A DNA stretch of 64,000 bases, taken from NCBI RefSeq assembly GCF_000613925.1, contig NZ_BAJX01000002.1, positions 1 through 64,000 on the forward strand, read 5' to 3'. Of the stretch, positions 49,930-59,903 are shown piece by piece. Origin of the DNA: Prevotella histicola JCM 15637 = DNF00424. GTDB taxonomy: Bacteria > Bacteroidota > Bacteroidia > Bacteroidales > Bacteroidaceae. The notes below the pieces were generated by a model. That model searched no databases. It had not been told where the DNA came from and worked only from the letters and a program-made list of their open reading frames with translations. Position 1 is the stretch's first letter, and each line of letters opens with the position of its first letter. Both the position numbers and the translations under genes were made by a program.

Positions 49930-52900
49930 ATGTATAAAGACAGGTTACATAAGTTTATTGGTGGGACATTGATACTCATTCTCTTCTTTTTTGTTGCGGC
50001 ATGTACGCCACAACACAGTCAGGAAGTGGATGAACTCAATGACAAAGCTTATGTTTCCCATTATCGAAACCTTGATTCCGTTAGGTATTATGCCAAGAAA
50101 GCGCTCGCACTTTCCGATGGTTACAGTGCTGGAAAGGCTGAAGCACTGAACAATCTGGTCTTCTGTGACCTGATGCGGATGGACTTTTCAAAGGCTTATG
50201 AACGCTTGGAAGAGGTGTTAAACAGTACCGATAACCAAGTGGAACTGCTGATTGCGGACGTACAATTCATGCGTTTGTGTCAGCGAGAGTCACGAAATAA
50301 GGAGTTCTATGACTACTATGAGAAGGCAGTATGGCGTCTTCGGCGTATCCAAGAAGACGAACGTCTGCTGTCAGAGCGCATGAAAAGGCGTATGGTCTAT
50401 GCCCGTTCTGAGTTTTATATAGTCACTTCTATCTATTATTTCTACGTTGGTTTGGAGCAACCTTCCGTCAATGCACTGAAGAATATCAACCCAGATGGAG
50501 AGATTCAGACGGATATTGGACAGTTCCTGTCGTACCTTTACAACGTCGGAGCAGGTGGAATCATTACCAATGGGACACAGGAAGAAATCAATCAGAAGGA
50601 GTTTGACTATCTGATACGTTGTTATATGCTCTCCAGACAGCACAATTATCCCTACTGGGAGGCGAACTCTTTGCAGGGACTTAGTGAACATCTGCAGAAC
50701 AAAGCAAGCCGGGATATACTCATAGAGCATAACCTTCCTTCCATACAATACATCAATATAGACCACATGCCAGACAGTTTACTTGCAGGAAACCTGGCAC
50801 AACGGTCGTTGGATCTGTTCCAAAAGTATGGTGATGTATATCAGATTGCGGGTTCATACCGTACGTTAGCGTCTTGCTATTGGCATATACATGACTATCC
50901 ATCAGCGTTAATCTGTCTGCAGAATGCCCTCCGTAAGAACCGAGCTATCGAACAAGCACCCGACCTTGTGGCGTCTATTCGTGAGCAGTTGAGTGTTGTT
51001 TATTCTTCAATGAACGACAAACAGGCAAGTGATTTCAACCGAAATGCCTATCTGGACCTACAGGAACAGACACGTCAGGACCGTTACTTTGAGTCACGAG
51101 CAGGTCAATTGGAGCAGACTTCCAAGCAGTTGAACCTGATGATCATGGCCATTGGACTTGCAATTGTCTTCATTATCTTCCTCTTATTGGTCCTTCATTA
51201 TCTCAGAAGACGCAATGATAGCCGTAAATCATTGGATGATTTGCTTGTTCCTTTGGAGCAATGGAAGCGCGATAATGAGCAATATATGGCGCAATTGGAG
51301 GACGAGTACGACGAAGTTTCCGAACAATTAACCATCAGTAAGCTCCATCTTGTTGACAATAAACGTAAGAATCTGGAGCAACGGGCTAAGGTTACGCTTG
51401 TCAATAACGTCACTCCGTTTATCGATCGGATGCTTCATGAGATCAATAAGCTTAAGAAAGGCGGTGAGGATGCAGCCATTCAGCAGGAGCGTTACACCTA
51501 TATCCAGGAGCTAACGGATAAGATTGATGAGTTGAACACGGTTCTTACCGAGTGGATTCAGCTCCGTCAGGGACATCTTTCACTGCATATTGAGAGCTTC
51601 CCATTGCAGAATATCTTTGATATTGTGAAGAAAGGACGCATGGGTTTTGCAATGAAAGGAGTGAAATTGAGGGTTGATAACACCCGTGCTGTGGTGAAAG
51701 CAGACCAGGTGTTGACGCTTTTCATGGTCAATACGTTGGCTGATAATGCCCGAAAGTTCACTGAAGCAGGTGGTGAAGTGACGATAAGTTCGACCGAAGA
51801 ACCCGACTATGTCGAGATATCTGTCAGTGATACAGGCTGCGGATTGTCGCAGGATCAGCAGGAAAACATCTTTGATCACAAGATAATCCTCGACCTTCCA
51901 GAGAATACTTCACATGGTTTCGGACTGATGAACTGCAACGGAATCATTAATAAATACAAGAAAATTAGCCAGATTTTCTCTGTTTGTACAATTGGCGTTG
52001 ATAGTAAATTGGGTGTTGGAAGTCGTTTCTTCTTCCGTTTACCCAAAGGAATCAGCAGACTTTTATTGGTTGTTTTACTCTCAGTAAGTTCCTTATTGAG
52101 CTATGGAGAGCGCCCAACACATACAACAGACAAGGTGAAAGCCCTTGCCGAACACGATTATATAGGGTTAGCAGGTATCTATGCTGACTCCACTTATTTC
52201 TGTAATATCAATGGCGATTATGCCCTTGCCCTTGCCTATGCAGATACTTGTAGGAACTATTTGAACAAGCAATACCTTCGTTTACATCCTCATGGGAAGT
52301 TGCTTTTAGAGAAGATTGGCAGTTTGTCTAACGTCCCTGCCGAGATAAAATGGTATCATGACAGTATTCCAATGAACTATGATATCATCCTCGACCTGCG
52401 CAATGAGAGTGCCATAGCGGCGCTTGCACTGCACAAGTGGGATTTATATAAGTACAACAACTCCGTCTTTACGCATCTTTTCAAGGAGAAATCGGCTGAT
52501 AACACCTTAGCTGCTTATTGTCGGATGATGATGAAATCAGAGACGAACAAGAATGTAGCGATTGTCTTGCTCGTACTGTTGCTGCTCCTCATCCTCCCTG
52601 TTTACTATCTGATGTATTACCGTCGGCGTCTCTCTTATCAGTTCAGTGTAGAGCAAGTGAAGCATATCAACACCGTACTGCTTAGCAATGTGAGTGTTGA
52701 AGAGAAGCTCCGAAGTGTGGAATCAGTCGACAGCGGCCGTTTCCCAGAGCGTCTTAAGAACATCATTTCACAGATTCAAGAGACTCTTTTCGAGGCAAAT
52801 GAGAAGAATCAAAAGAGCCAATCGAACATCGAACTGCTTGAAGATGAGGCTCGATGTGTGGAATATGAGAACGAACGTCTGCACATTAGCAATAGTATTC

Positions 52901-53472
52901 TGGACAATTGTCTCTCTACTTTGAAGCATGAGACGATGTATTATCCCTCCCGTATCCGTCAACTTGTGGACCAAAGGGAGAAACAATTGGAGTCGATTGA
53001 CGAGCTGGCAGTCTACTATAAGGAGCTTTACTCTATCCTTAGCCAGCAGGCTATGCACCAGGTTGAGAACACAAAGCTGGTTGCTCACCCTGTCATCCTT
53101 GCTGATTTGGTTTCTGCCAATAAGTTCATTACACCTGAAACACCTGTCCCAGCCATCTTGGGCGACCCTGACCTGCTGGTTTATATGTTTGACATTCTTT
53201 TCCTGAAGAATGATAATCAGCCTTTGATTGTTACTTCTGAAGAGAAGAAGGGAGGATATATCATCCTGCATGTGCTCATGTCTGCCTTACGACTGACGGA
53301 TGAAGCGTGTCGGAATCTCTTCTCTCCATCGGCAGAAAACCTGATGTTTTACATCTGCAGACAGATTGCAAGAGATAACGGAGAGGCTACTAATAAGCGA
53401 GGATGTGGCATTTCTGCGTCACGAACAGAGGATGGAACAATGATTGACATCGTATTGTCGAAAGCAAAATAA
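49930..53472 (+). CDS. Large sensor histidine kinase with two sensor/kinase-like halves
   Basis: The protein has about 1180 residues. The first half has an N-terminal span or signal, TPR-like helices (about 30-370), a span (about 400-420), a coiled coil, a possible H-box (RMLHEINKL) and a HATPase domain (VNTLADNARKFTEAGG N-box, SVSDTGCGLS, SHGFGLMNCNG). At about residue 705 a new hydrophobic segment (LLLVVLLSVSSLL) begins a second module: TPR-like region, a second span (IVLLVLLLLLILPVYYLMYY), H-containing STLKHETMYYPSRI and a degenerate ATPase. This matches the DUF5112/DUF5113 kinases of Bacteroidales (name from memory). It pairs with the response regulator 20 nt downstream. Confidence 0.85.
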   Translation: MYKDRLHKFIGGTLILILFFFVAACTPQHSQEVDELNDKAYVSHYRNLDSVRYYAKKALALSDGYSAGKAEALNNLVFCDLMRMDFSKAYERLEEVLNSTDNQVELLIADVQFMRLCQRESRNKEFYDYYEKAVWRLRRIQEDERLLSERMKRRMVYARSEFYIVTSIYYFYVGLEQPSVNALKNINPDGEIQTDIGQFLSYLYNVGAGGIITNGTQEEINQKEFDYLIRCYMLSRQHNYPYWEANSLQGLSEHLQNKASRDILIEHNLPSIQYINIDHMPDSLLAGNLAQRSLDLFQKYGDVYQIAGSYRTLASCYWHIHDYPSALICLQNALRKNRAIEQAPDLVASIREQLSVVYSSMNDKQASDFNRNAYLDLQEQTRQDRYFESRAGQLEQTSKQLNLMIMAIGLAIVFIIFLLLVLHYLRRRNDSRKSLDDLLVPLEQWKRDNEQYMAQLEDEYDEVSEQLTISKLHLVDNKRKNLEQRAKVTLVNNVTPFIDRMLHEINKLKKGGEDAAIQQERYTYIQELTDKIDELNTVLTEWIQLRQGHLSLHIESFPLQNIFDIVKKGRMGFAMKGVKLRVDNTRAVVKADQVLTLFMVNTLADNARKFTEAGGEVTISSTEEPDYVEISVSDTGCGLSQDQQENIFDHKIILDLPENTSHGFGLMNCNGIINKYKKISQIFSVCTIGVDSKLGVGSRFFFRLPKGISRLLLVVLLSVSSLLSYGERPTHTTDKVKALAEHDYIGLAGIYADSTYFCNINGDYALALAYADTCRNYLNKQYLRLHPHGKLLLEKIGSLSNVPAEIKWYHDSIPMNYDIILDLRNESAIAALALHKWDLYKYNNSVFTHLFKEKSADNTLAAYCRMMMKSETNKNVAIVLLVLLLLLILPVYYLMYYRRRLSYQFSVEQVKHINTVLLSNVSVEEKLRSVESVDSGRFPERLKNIISQIQETLFEANEKNQKSQSNIELLEDEARCVEYENERLHISNSILDNCLSTLKHETMYYPSRIRQLVDQREKQLESIDELAVYYKELYSILSQQAMHQVENTKLVAHPVILADLVSANKFITPETPVPAILGDPDLLVYMFDILFLKNDNQPLIVTSEEKKGGYIILHVLMSALRLTDEACRNLFSPSAENLMFYICRQIARDNGEATNKRGCGISASRTEDGTMIDIVLSKAK

Positions 53473-53492
53473 ACATAAAAAGATATACAGAA

Positions 53493-54218
53493 ATGGAGAA
53501 GTTTAAAGTAATTATTGTCGAGGATGTACCCTTGGAACTCAAAGGAACGGAAGGTATTTTCCGTAATGAAATCCCTGAAGCGGAGGTCATTGGAACAGCA
53601 GAGAACGAGGTTGCATACTGGAAACTGATTAAGCAGCAACTGCCAGACTTGGTTCTTCTTGACTTAGGATTGGGTGGTTCAACAACGGTTGGAGTGGAGA
53701 TCTGCCGACAGACAAAGGAACTTCACCCTAATGTTAAGGTGCTTATCTTCACGGGAGAGATACTAAATGAGAAGCTATGGGTCGATGTTCTTGATGCAGG
53801 TGCCGATGGAATCTGTCTGAAAAGTGGTGAGTTGCTCACACGTAGCGATGTTGCGAGTGTCATTTCGGGGAAAAGAATGGTCTTTAACCAACCCATTCTG
53901 GAGAAAATCGTCGGTCGTTTCAAACAGAGTGTGAACAGTTTGCTGATGCATCAGGAAGCAATGGTGAGCTATGAGATTGATGAATACGACGAAAGGTTCC
54001 TCCGTCACCTTGCTCTTGGCTATACAAAGGAGCAGATAACGAACCTTCGTGGTATGCCTTTCGGCGTGAAGAGTCTGGAGAAAAGGCAGAATGAGTTGGT
54101 TCAGAAGCTCTTCCCTGGAGGAAACAACGGCATGAGTGTCAACGCAACAAGACTTGTTGTGCGTGCCTTGGAGTTGAGAATCATAGATATTGATAACCTA
54201 CATTCTGATGAAGAGTAA
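53493..54218 (+). CDS. Response regulator with C-terminal helix-turn-helix-like domain
   Basis: The protein has 241 residues. Its receiver domain (about 4-125) has the acidic pocket VIIVED, phosphoacceptor Asp57 (LVLLDLG), the Thr in LIFTGE and the Lys in ICLKSGE. A linker leads to a C-terminal domain (about 160-235, DERFLRHLALGYTKEQITNL, RLVVRALELRIID) with the layout of a LuxR-like four-helix DNA-binding unit, though diverged. It follows the double kinase and is its likely partner. Confidence 0.85.
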   Translation: MEKFKVIIVEDVPLELKGTEGIFRNEIPEAEVIGTAENEVAYWKLIKQQLPDLVLLDLGLGGSTTVGVEICRQTKELHPNVKVLIFTGEILNEKLWVDVLDAGADGICLKSGELLTRSDVASVISGKRMVFNQPILEKIVGRFKQSVNSLLMHQEAMVSYEIDEYDERFLRHLALGYTKEQITNLRGMPFGVKSLEKRQNELVQKLFPGGNNGMSVNATRLVVRALELRIIDIDNLHSDEE

Positions 54219-54840
54219 GCTTGGATACATTGTCCTTACACTTGCAATAGCTCAGATATTACTAATATTTCTGTCGTGGCTGATCACTGCAGCAGCCATT
54301 GATTTGCCGTTGCGTTCCCTGCTTAGTACGGAGGGAGTGCGTTGGTTGTTTGGTTCTTTCGTGGCTAATCAGCTGACACCATTGCTCGTTTACTTTATCA
54401 CTGCAAGCATCGCGGGTGGTGTTTTTGTGCATAGTAAGTTCTATGATGCACTGCGAAATGCTTTCTCTAAGGGGCGGGTTAACACCGAATTGGCTTATCG
54501 GGAGCGTATCGGACTTCGCCTGGCATTGGTTGAATTCTTATTGGCAATCGTCATTATGCTTCTACTTACAGTTGTTCCGCATGCCATTTTGCTGAGTGTT
54601 ACGGGGCAGTTGTTCCCAAGTAACTTCTCGGTGAGTCTCATTCCAACGTTGTCTTTCATACTATTGGTTATGTCATTGTCCTATGGTGTGACAAGCGGAA
54701 CGATAAACAGCGTACAGAAACTGCAGGAAATGCTGGCTGTAGGACTTGAGACTACGGCGAAATATCTTCCCATTTATGTGTTTGGCGTGGAGCTTTACAT
54801 GTCGGTTCTTTATGTTTTCCAAGTGGGAGTATCTACTTAA
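54208..54840 (+). CDS. Multi-span membrane protein in the two-component operon, function unknown
   Basis: The protein has 210 residues from the ATG at 54208 (MKSKLGYIVLTLAIAQILLI), overlapping the response-regulator stop by 11 nt. It has about five membrane spans with charged loops (SKFYDALRNAFSKGRVNTEL). I recognise no family; the N-terminus vaguely recalls AbgT-type transporters but the protein is far too short. An upstream in-frame TTG (54190) lies inside the regulator gene without an initiation signal. Confidence 0.7.
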   Translation: MKSKLGYIVLTLAIAQILLIFLSWLITAAAIDLPLRSLLSTEGVRWLFGSFVANQLTPLLVYFITASIAGGVFVHSKFYDALRNAFSKGRVNTELAYRERIGLRLALVEFLLAIVIMLLLTVVPHAILLSVTGQLFPSNFSVSLIPTLSFILLVMSLSYGVTSGTINSVQKLQEMLAVGLETTAKYLPIYVFGVELYMSVLYVFQVGVST

Positions 54841-54873
54841 TATGTAATAAAAAATCCCTTTCTGTTTTTAATA

Positions 54874-55086
54874 TGTGCCCTTTGAGGTAGTAAAAGATGC
54901 CCTTTTGCATTGCAAAAGGGCATCTTTTGATGTGTAAAAGGGCGTCTTTTACAATGCAAAAGGGCGTCTTTTACAAGCCTGTTTGTAACCCGTTGATTAT
55001 CCATAGGTTACAAAGTCGGTTTTTATTGGTTTTCGTTCATTCAACCGTTGAGTATCCTTTCTTTTTTGTAAGATTGTTTCATAAAA
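54874..55086 (+). repeat. Composite intergenic element, copy 7
   Basis: Inverted and direct units from 54892 (AAAAGATGCCCTTTTGC facing GCAAAAGGGCATCTTTT) give a perfect 17-bp hairpin, followed by two direct units. The TTTGTAACC/GGTTACAAA hairpin is at about 54982-55014. The distal TTTTGTAAGATTGTTTC is at about 55065-55081. It lies between convergent genes. Confidence 0.9.
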
Positions 55087-55127
55087 CACAATCATTGGCT
55101 AAATGAAGTAGGAAGGACTGTCAGTAG

Positions 55128-56626
55128 CTATCGGGAAGTGCGGAAACCCTCCAGTTGTTCGTATTTCCTTTTCTCCATTCTCCTGCATATTCGGGCTATC
55201 CAAAGTTGGTGTGTAGCAATGAAGAAGAGTCCGATGAGTGCCATAACAAGGTTTGTTGCGGTTGGCATTTTGAGTAGTTTGTTACCAATAACGATGAGGA
55301 GTAGGGGCACGAGAAGTACGCCTATGGTGACAAAAATATGGATGTATGGTGTTTCCGAACGTGTCTTTCCCGTCAGACTTTGGTTCAATGGTATTGCCAC
55401 CTTATTATATATAGCCATCTGGAAGAGTATGAAATAACAGGCTCCCGTTGCGAAAAGGGCATAAGAAAGGAGTGTCCCAAAGTTCAGTCTACCCATGAAA
55501 ACAGCAGGAAGGAACACCAGAAACGGGATGATTTGCAGTACCGAATAGAAGTAATATTTGGCTAATAGCAGTTGATAGATACTCTTTCGCTGCATGATAA
55601 GGCATTCCATGTAGTTGCCTTCGTAGCACATTATTTTGCTAAGAATTGTCACTCCATAGATACTAAAGCTGTAAGTGAGATAGAAAGAGTTGGTATTGAG
55701 GTCTACATCATTGTTGAAAATAATCAAACAACTGTAGATGATCACTGCTAAGGTACCCATAAAGAACGCTTTACGGATGTTTTTGTTACGCATAATGCTT
55801 CGTACTTCCAGCTTAAGGAACTCTCCTGTCTCATGGAAATGCTCTAAGAAGGTGAGGTGAAGGTTTGTTTTTGCCTTGCTCTTCTCCCCATTGAACTGTT
55901 CTTCATATACGTAACGGAAGATGATTTTACGGTTGATAAAGGCAAGAAGTACCAATATCAGAAGGAGAATGGCGCAGGTTGGTAGACTGTGAGTTGCCAT
56001 ATTATAGCCTAATTGGCTATAGAAATCAGCTTTGTTTCCTAAGAATTCAGTCAGGAAGGGTGGGACAGTAAGGAGTGTGTAGACGCCTGCTGGCAGCAAC
56101 CAGCAAATGGAGTGACGTGTTGTAAGTGTCTGTGTAAGCAGGAAAAAGAGTCCGTTGATGAGGAAAAAGAGGTAACAAACCACCGTATAACCTATCATAA
56201 AGCCAATGCCTTGATGGCTTATTCCTGATAAAAGACCAAAGGGAATAATGAAAAAGAGCCATGAGAGGTTATAAAGACGTGTTACTTCACGGATGATAAG
56301 ATAGTCTACACTTGCATATTTCGGTATGGGGAGCAAGAGATAGGGGCGTACGAGAAGAATCGTTTTCTGGTTGAATCCTGTCCTTATGACGTAGTCGAGG
56401 ATAAGAAGAGGTGGAAGAATGAAGAATACAAACTGGTATCCTGCTGTGTTTTCCTCCCTTGCCATGGTTGCAAACACCATAGCCATAAGCCCCAGATAAC
56501 CACAAAAATGATAGCCAACACGTAGTAAAAGAACTTAGCTAGCGTGTTGGCTTTCCATTTTAACGACCTTCTGTCTGATAGAAGGAGGTGTTTATGTAGG
56601 ACTTTTATAGCATCCCAGTATGTCAT
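55128..56626 (-). CDS. DUF5687-like membrane protein (ABC-2 permease-like), one frameshift
   Basis: About 499 residues after restoring one G in the G-run near 56490 (FVVIWG-LMAMVFATMARE). There are around 12 hydrophobic spans; a cytoplasmic loop at about 250-280 (YEEQFNGEKSKAKTNLHLTF) precedes RSIMRNKNIRKAFFMG. It resembles DUF5687 proteins, which usually accompany an ABC ATPase; none lies next to it here. It follows 34 nt after the LolA-like gene. Confidence 0.75.
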
Positions 56627-56660
56627 AGTGTGTTTCTTAGGCTCTGAAAAGGCAGCGAGA

Positions 56661-57275
56661 TTATCTTAAATCGACAATCTCTGCTGAAGGATATCTCTTC
56701 TTATTAAAGGTGAAGATACCATCTGATAGGTTCTTCTTCTGTATGTTTGACACTGTGATAGTGGTCCATTTCTTGCCTTGTTTCATTCTGATCTTCTGCA
56801 GTTGATAGGCTTTGCTCACAGTCACATACGCCTCAGAGACACTTCTGTTAGGGTTCGTTGCCTTCATGTAAACAACATATGCACCACCTTCAGAGGTCAT
56901 ATTAAGAGTGTAACCCTGCCTGTACATGGTCATCAAGCTATATGGATTCATTGACAAACGTTGTGCCTCTGTGGGGTTAGAGACGTTTACTTCGTTGGTA
57001 GACTTCATATATGACCATTGTGTTTTACCATCAAACCAAATGGTTGTCTGTGGTGTTGCAGCAACAAACTTTGCTCCTTTCACGGAGATTGTGCCTGATA
57101 TCCTACCTACATGTCCTGTCTGTGAGAGGGCGAAACGCGCTGTTAAACCACCCTGATTGGACACGATTGCTGTTGCTTTGTCTAAGCATTCTTTAGCCTT
57201 AATGGCATTCTGTGCGAAGATGTTGTTGCTTATTACGATGGCAACAATCATCAATAAATACTTAATCTGTTTCAT
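56661..57275 (-). CDS. LolA-like outer-membrane lipoprotein carrier protein
   Basis: The protein has 204 residues with a signal peptide (about 1-21, NIFAQ). The half-barrel fold of LolA-like proteins is suggested by SGTISVKGAKFVAATPQTTI, WFDGKTQWSYMKSTNEVNVS and RLSMNPYSLM, and by paired strands near the end (KMKQGKKWTTITV-like region, ending YPSAEIVDLR). It would shuttle lipoproteins across the periplasm. It lies 72 nt after ftsK, an order shared by many bacteria (ftsK-lolA). Confidence 0.85.
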   Translation of the reverse strand: MKQIKYLLMIVAIVISNNIFAQNAIKAKECLDKATAIVSNQGGLTARFALSQTGHVGRISGTISVKGAKFVAATPQTTIWFDGKTQWSYMKSTNEVNVSNPTEAQRLSMNPYSLMTMYRQGYTLNMTSEGGAYVVYMKATNPNRSVSEAYVTVSKAYQLQKIRMKQGKKWTTITVSNIQKKNLSDGIFTFNKKRYPSAEIVDLR

Positions 57276-57347
57276 TTTCTGAACCTTTTTAAGTTTATCT
57301 TGTGTTTCTAAAATATCCTTTTTCTGTTCTTGCGTTGGTCGTTTGGA

Positions 57348-59807
57348 TTATCCTCTCAGCGTTGTCAGGAGGGCTTCGAGGCTCATCTCGTCACCAATAA
57401 GTACCTCACGAGGCTTTGAACCCTGTGCAACTCCAACGATTCCAGCCTTCTCCATCTGGTCCATAAGGCGTCCTGCACGGTTGTAACCGATAGAGAAACG
57501 ACGCTGAATCATACTTGTTGACCCTTGTTGATTGAGCACAATGGCACGTGCAGCATCCTCAAATAGAGGGTCAAGGCTATGAGTATCGAGCGCACCGCCG
57601 CCTCCTGCTGCATCATCTGATGCTGGTTCAGGAATCTCCATAGGGCTTACTGGACCTGATTGGTTGGCTATGAACTTCGTAATATTCTCTACTTCAGGTG
57701 TGTCAACGAATGCACATTGCACGCGGGCAGGCTCTCCTCCGTTGAGATAGAGCATGTCTCCACGTCCAACAAGCTGTTGAGCACCTGGTCTATCGAGGAT
57801 GATTCGAGAGTCCATCATGGCACCTACGCGGAAAGCAATACGTCCTGGGAAGTTCGCTTTGATGTTACCAGTGATGATAGTTGTGGTAGGTCGCTGTGTA
57901 GCTATAATCATATGAATACCTACAGCACGTGCTAATTGAGCGATACGGGTGATAGGCATCTCTATTTCTTTACCTGCTGTGAGGATCAAATCACCAAACT
58001 CATCAATGATAACGACGATGTATGGCATGAAGTCATGGCCCTCTTCGGGGTTGAGTTGATGGTTCAGGAACTTCTTATTGTATTCCTTTATGTTACGTGC
58101 ACCAGCTGCTTTGAGTAGGTCATAACGCTCATCCATCAACACACAGAGCCCTTTGAGTGTCTTAACAACCTTCTGTACGTCGGTGATGATGGGTTCTTCT
58201 TCGTTCTCTTCCACTGCTGCCATGAAGTGATCAGCGATAGGTGCGTACACACTGAACTCCACTTTCTTAGGGTCAACGAGGACAATCTTAAGCTCATTGG
58301 GGTGCTTTTTGTAGAGCAAAGAGGTGATAATGGCATTCAATCCCACTGATTTACCCTGTCCAGTAGCACCTGCTACGAGCAAATGGGGTATCTTTGCGAG
58401 GTCAACCATGTACACATCGTTGGTGATTGTCTTACCCAATGCGATGGGTAACTCCATGTTTGACTCCTGAAACTTCTTGGAATTGAGGATTGAAAACATA
58501 GAGACGATGTTTGGTTTAGCGTTTGGTACCTCAATACCAATGGTACCTTTACCCGGCATAGGAGCAATGATTCGGATACCAATGGCTGCTAAGCTCAACG
58601 CAATATCATCCTCAAGGTTCTTTATTTTGGATATTCTTACACCCTGTGCAGGCGTTATTTCGTAGAGTGTGATGGTCGGTCCAACCGTAGCACGTATGCT
58701 TCTGATCTGTACACCAAAGTCATTCAGCACCTTGATGATACGGTCTTTGTTGGCTTCCAGCTCCTCTTTATCCACGTAACTGGTCTTAGAATCAGAGTCA
58801 TACTCCTTCAATAAGTCGAGTGTTGGGAACTTCCAACGTGTGAAAGGCTCACGAGGATTGATAGGAGTCATAGGCATATTGTTATCTGCAACAGTACGTC
58901 CGCTTGCCTTTTCTTCGTTGTTTGGTGTGTCAACAGTCATCGTAAGACCATCTTCTTCAGCCTCTTTTTCACGCTTGTTTATGGCTTTTTTGCTGATGAT
59001 AGGCTCCATTTCAACTGGCTCAGAAACCGTTTCATCCATCAGTTCTATGGCTTCCGTATGGTTGTTTTCCTCTGTTTCATCCTGCACATCATCCTGTTCT
59101 GCTGCAGGAATGATGGTATCATAAGCATCATTAGCTTCCTTATTATCATGGCTTACCACAGTAAACTTCACCTTATCACGGATATATCCAATAGGGTTCA
59201 GCACCTTCCTGACCACTGTAATGGTCTCAGATGTGATGTAAGTAAGGAAGGCTATCATGATAATAACAAGTATAGCGACCAGTCCGGGAGGTCCAATAAG
59301 GTTTTCCATGTACTGCACACAGAAGGCACCATGGTCTCCTCCTGGGTTGAAAACCTGGTCTCCCATGAGTGGAGTGAGGAACTTTGCAAAGGTAATGGAT
59401 AGCCATATCATCACCAAAGCCATGCCCAAGAACCATTTCCAAAGGTTCAGTTTCTTGTATGCACCCATCATTCTTACACTACAAAGAATGATGAACATAG
59501 GGATGATAAACGCTGGAATACCGAAGCAACGTGAGATAAGTGCATAGGAAAGGAGTGCTCCTATGGATCCACAATAGTTCTGAAACTCTCTTCCGGTGTT
59601 CTCAACCTCACCCGGTCGGAGGTCAGTTACTAAGCTTTGGTCAGCCTGTCCAGTGGAGAAATAACTAAAGAAAGCAATGCAAATAAACAACGCTACGCAC
59701 AGGAGAATCAGTCCCATGACGAATCCAGTCTTGTCGTTAATAATGTTATTTATTCCTATTGCTTCGCTGAAAGTTTTGCTTTTGCGTTCAGTTTTTTTCC
59801 TTGCCAT
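57348..59807 (-). CDS. ftsK: DNA translocase FtsK
   Basis: The protein has 819 residues. Four N-terminal spans (about 25-190) anchor it at the septum; an acidic linker follows (about 235-330). The motor has KILKPGKGT-like and ANKDRIIKVLNDFG segments, Walker A GATGQGKSVGLNAI (about 485), Walker B VVIIDEFGDL and ATQRPTTTIITGNIKANFPG. The C-terminal gamma winged helix (MIQRRFSIGYNRAGRLMDQM, about 760-815) recognises KOPS-like sites. It coordinates chromosome dimer resolution with division. Promoter box at 59835-59842. Confidence 0.95.
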   Translation of the reverse strand: MARKKTERKSKTFSEAIGINNIINDKTGFVMGLILLCVALFICIAFFSYFSTGQADQSLVTDLRPGEVENTGREFQNYCGSIGALLSYALISRCFGIPAFIIPMFIILCSVRMMGAYKKLNLWKWFLGMALVMIWLSITFAKFLTPLMGDQVFNPGGDHGAFCVQYMENLIGPPGLVAILVIIMIAFLTYITSETITVVRKVLNPIGYIRDKVKFTVVSHDNKEANDAYDTIIPAAEQDDVQDETEENNHTEAIELMDETVSEPVEMEPIISKKAINKREKEAEEDGLTMTVDTPNNEEKASGRTVADNNMPMTPINPREPFTRWKFPTLDLLKEYDSDSKTSYVDKEELEANKDRIIKVLNDFGVQIRSIRATVGPTITLYEITPAQGVRISKIKNLEDDIALSLAAIGIRIIAPMPGKGTIGIEVPNAKPNIVSMFSILNSKKFQESNMELPIALGKTITNDVYMVDLAKIPHLLVAGATGQGKSVGLNAIITSLLYKKHPNELKIVLVDPKKVEFSVYAPIADHFMAAVEENEEEPIITDVQKVVKTLKGLCVLMDERYDLLKAAGARNIKEYNKKFLNHQLNPEEGHDFMPYIVVIIDEFGDLILTAGKEIEMPITRIAQLARAVGIHMIIATQRPTTTIITGNIKANFPGRIAFRVGAMMDSRIILDRPGAQQLVGRGDMLYLNGGEPARVQCAFVDTPEVENITKFIANQSGPVSPMEIPEPASDDAAGGGGALDTHSLDPLFEDAARAIVLNQQGSTSMIQRRFSIGYNRAGRLMDQMEKAGIVGVAQGSKPREVLIGDEMSLEALLTTLRG

Positions 59808-59834
59808 TTACCAATACTTAGTTTTATATCCCTG

Positions 59835-59842
59835 CAAAAGTA
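59835..59842 (-). promoter_or_regulatory. -7 box TACTTTTG for ftsK
   Basis: TACTTTTG on the minus strand ends 27 nt before the ATG at 59807. Confidence 0.55.
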
Positions 59843-59886
59843 ATAATTTCGTGCCATATAAGCATACGATTTCAGACTTTTTTTTT

Positions 59887-59894
59887 TAATTTTG
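59887..59894 (+). promoter_or_regulatory. -7 box TAATTTTG for the exonuclease operon
   Basis: TAATTTTG ends 9 nt before the ATG at 59904 (21 nt before the ATG at 59916). It overlaps the in-frame TTG at 59892, excluding it as a start. Confidence 0.55.
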
Positions 59895-59903
59895 CAAATC
59901 AGT

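Noticed and set aside
54892..54980. CRISPR-like appearance of the 22-bp repeats
   Set aside because: Units are contiguous at 22 bp with only ~7 bp of semi-conserved linker, occur in both orientations, and have no unique spacers or cas genes.
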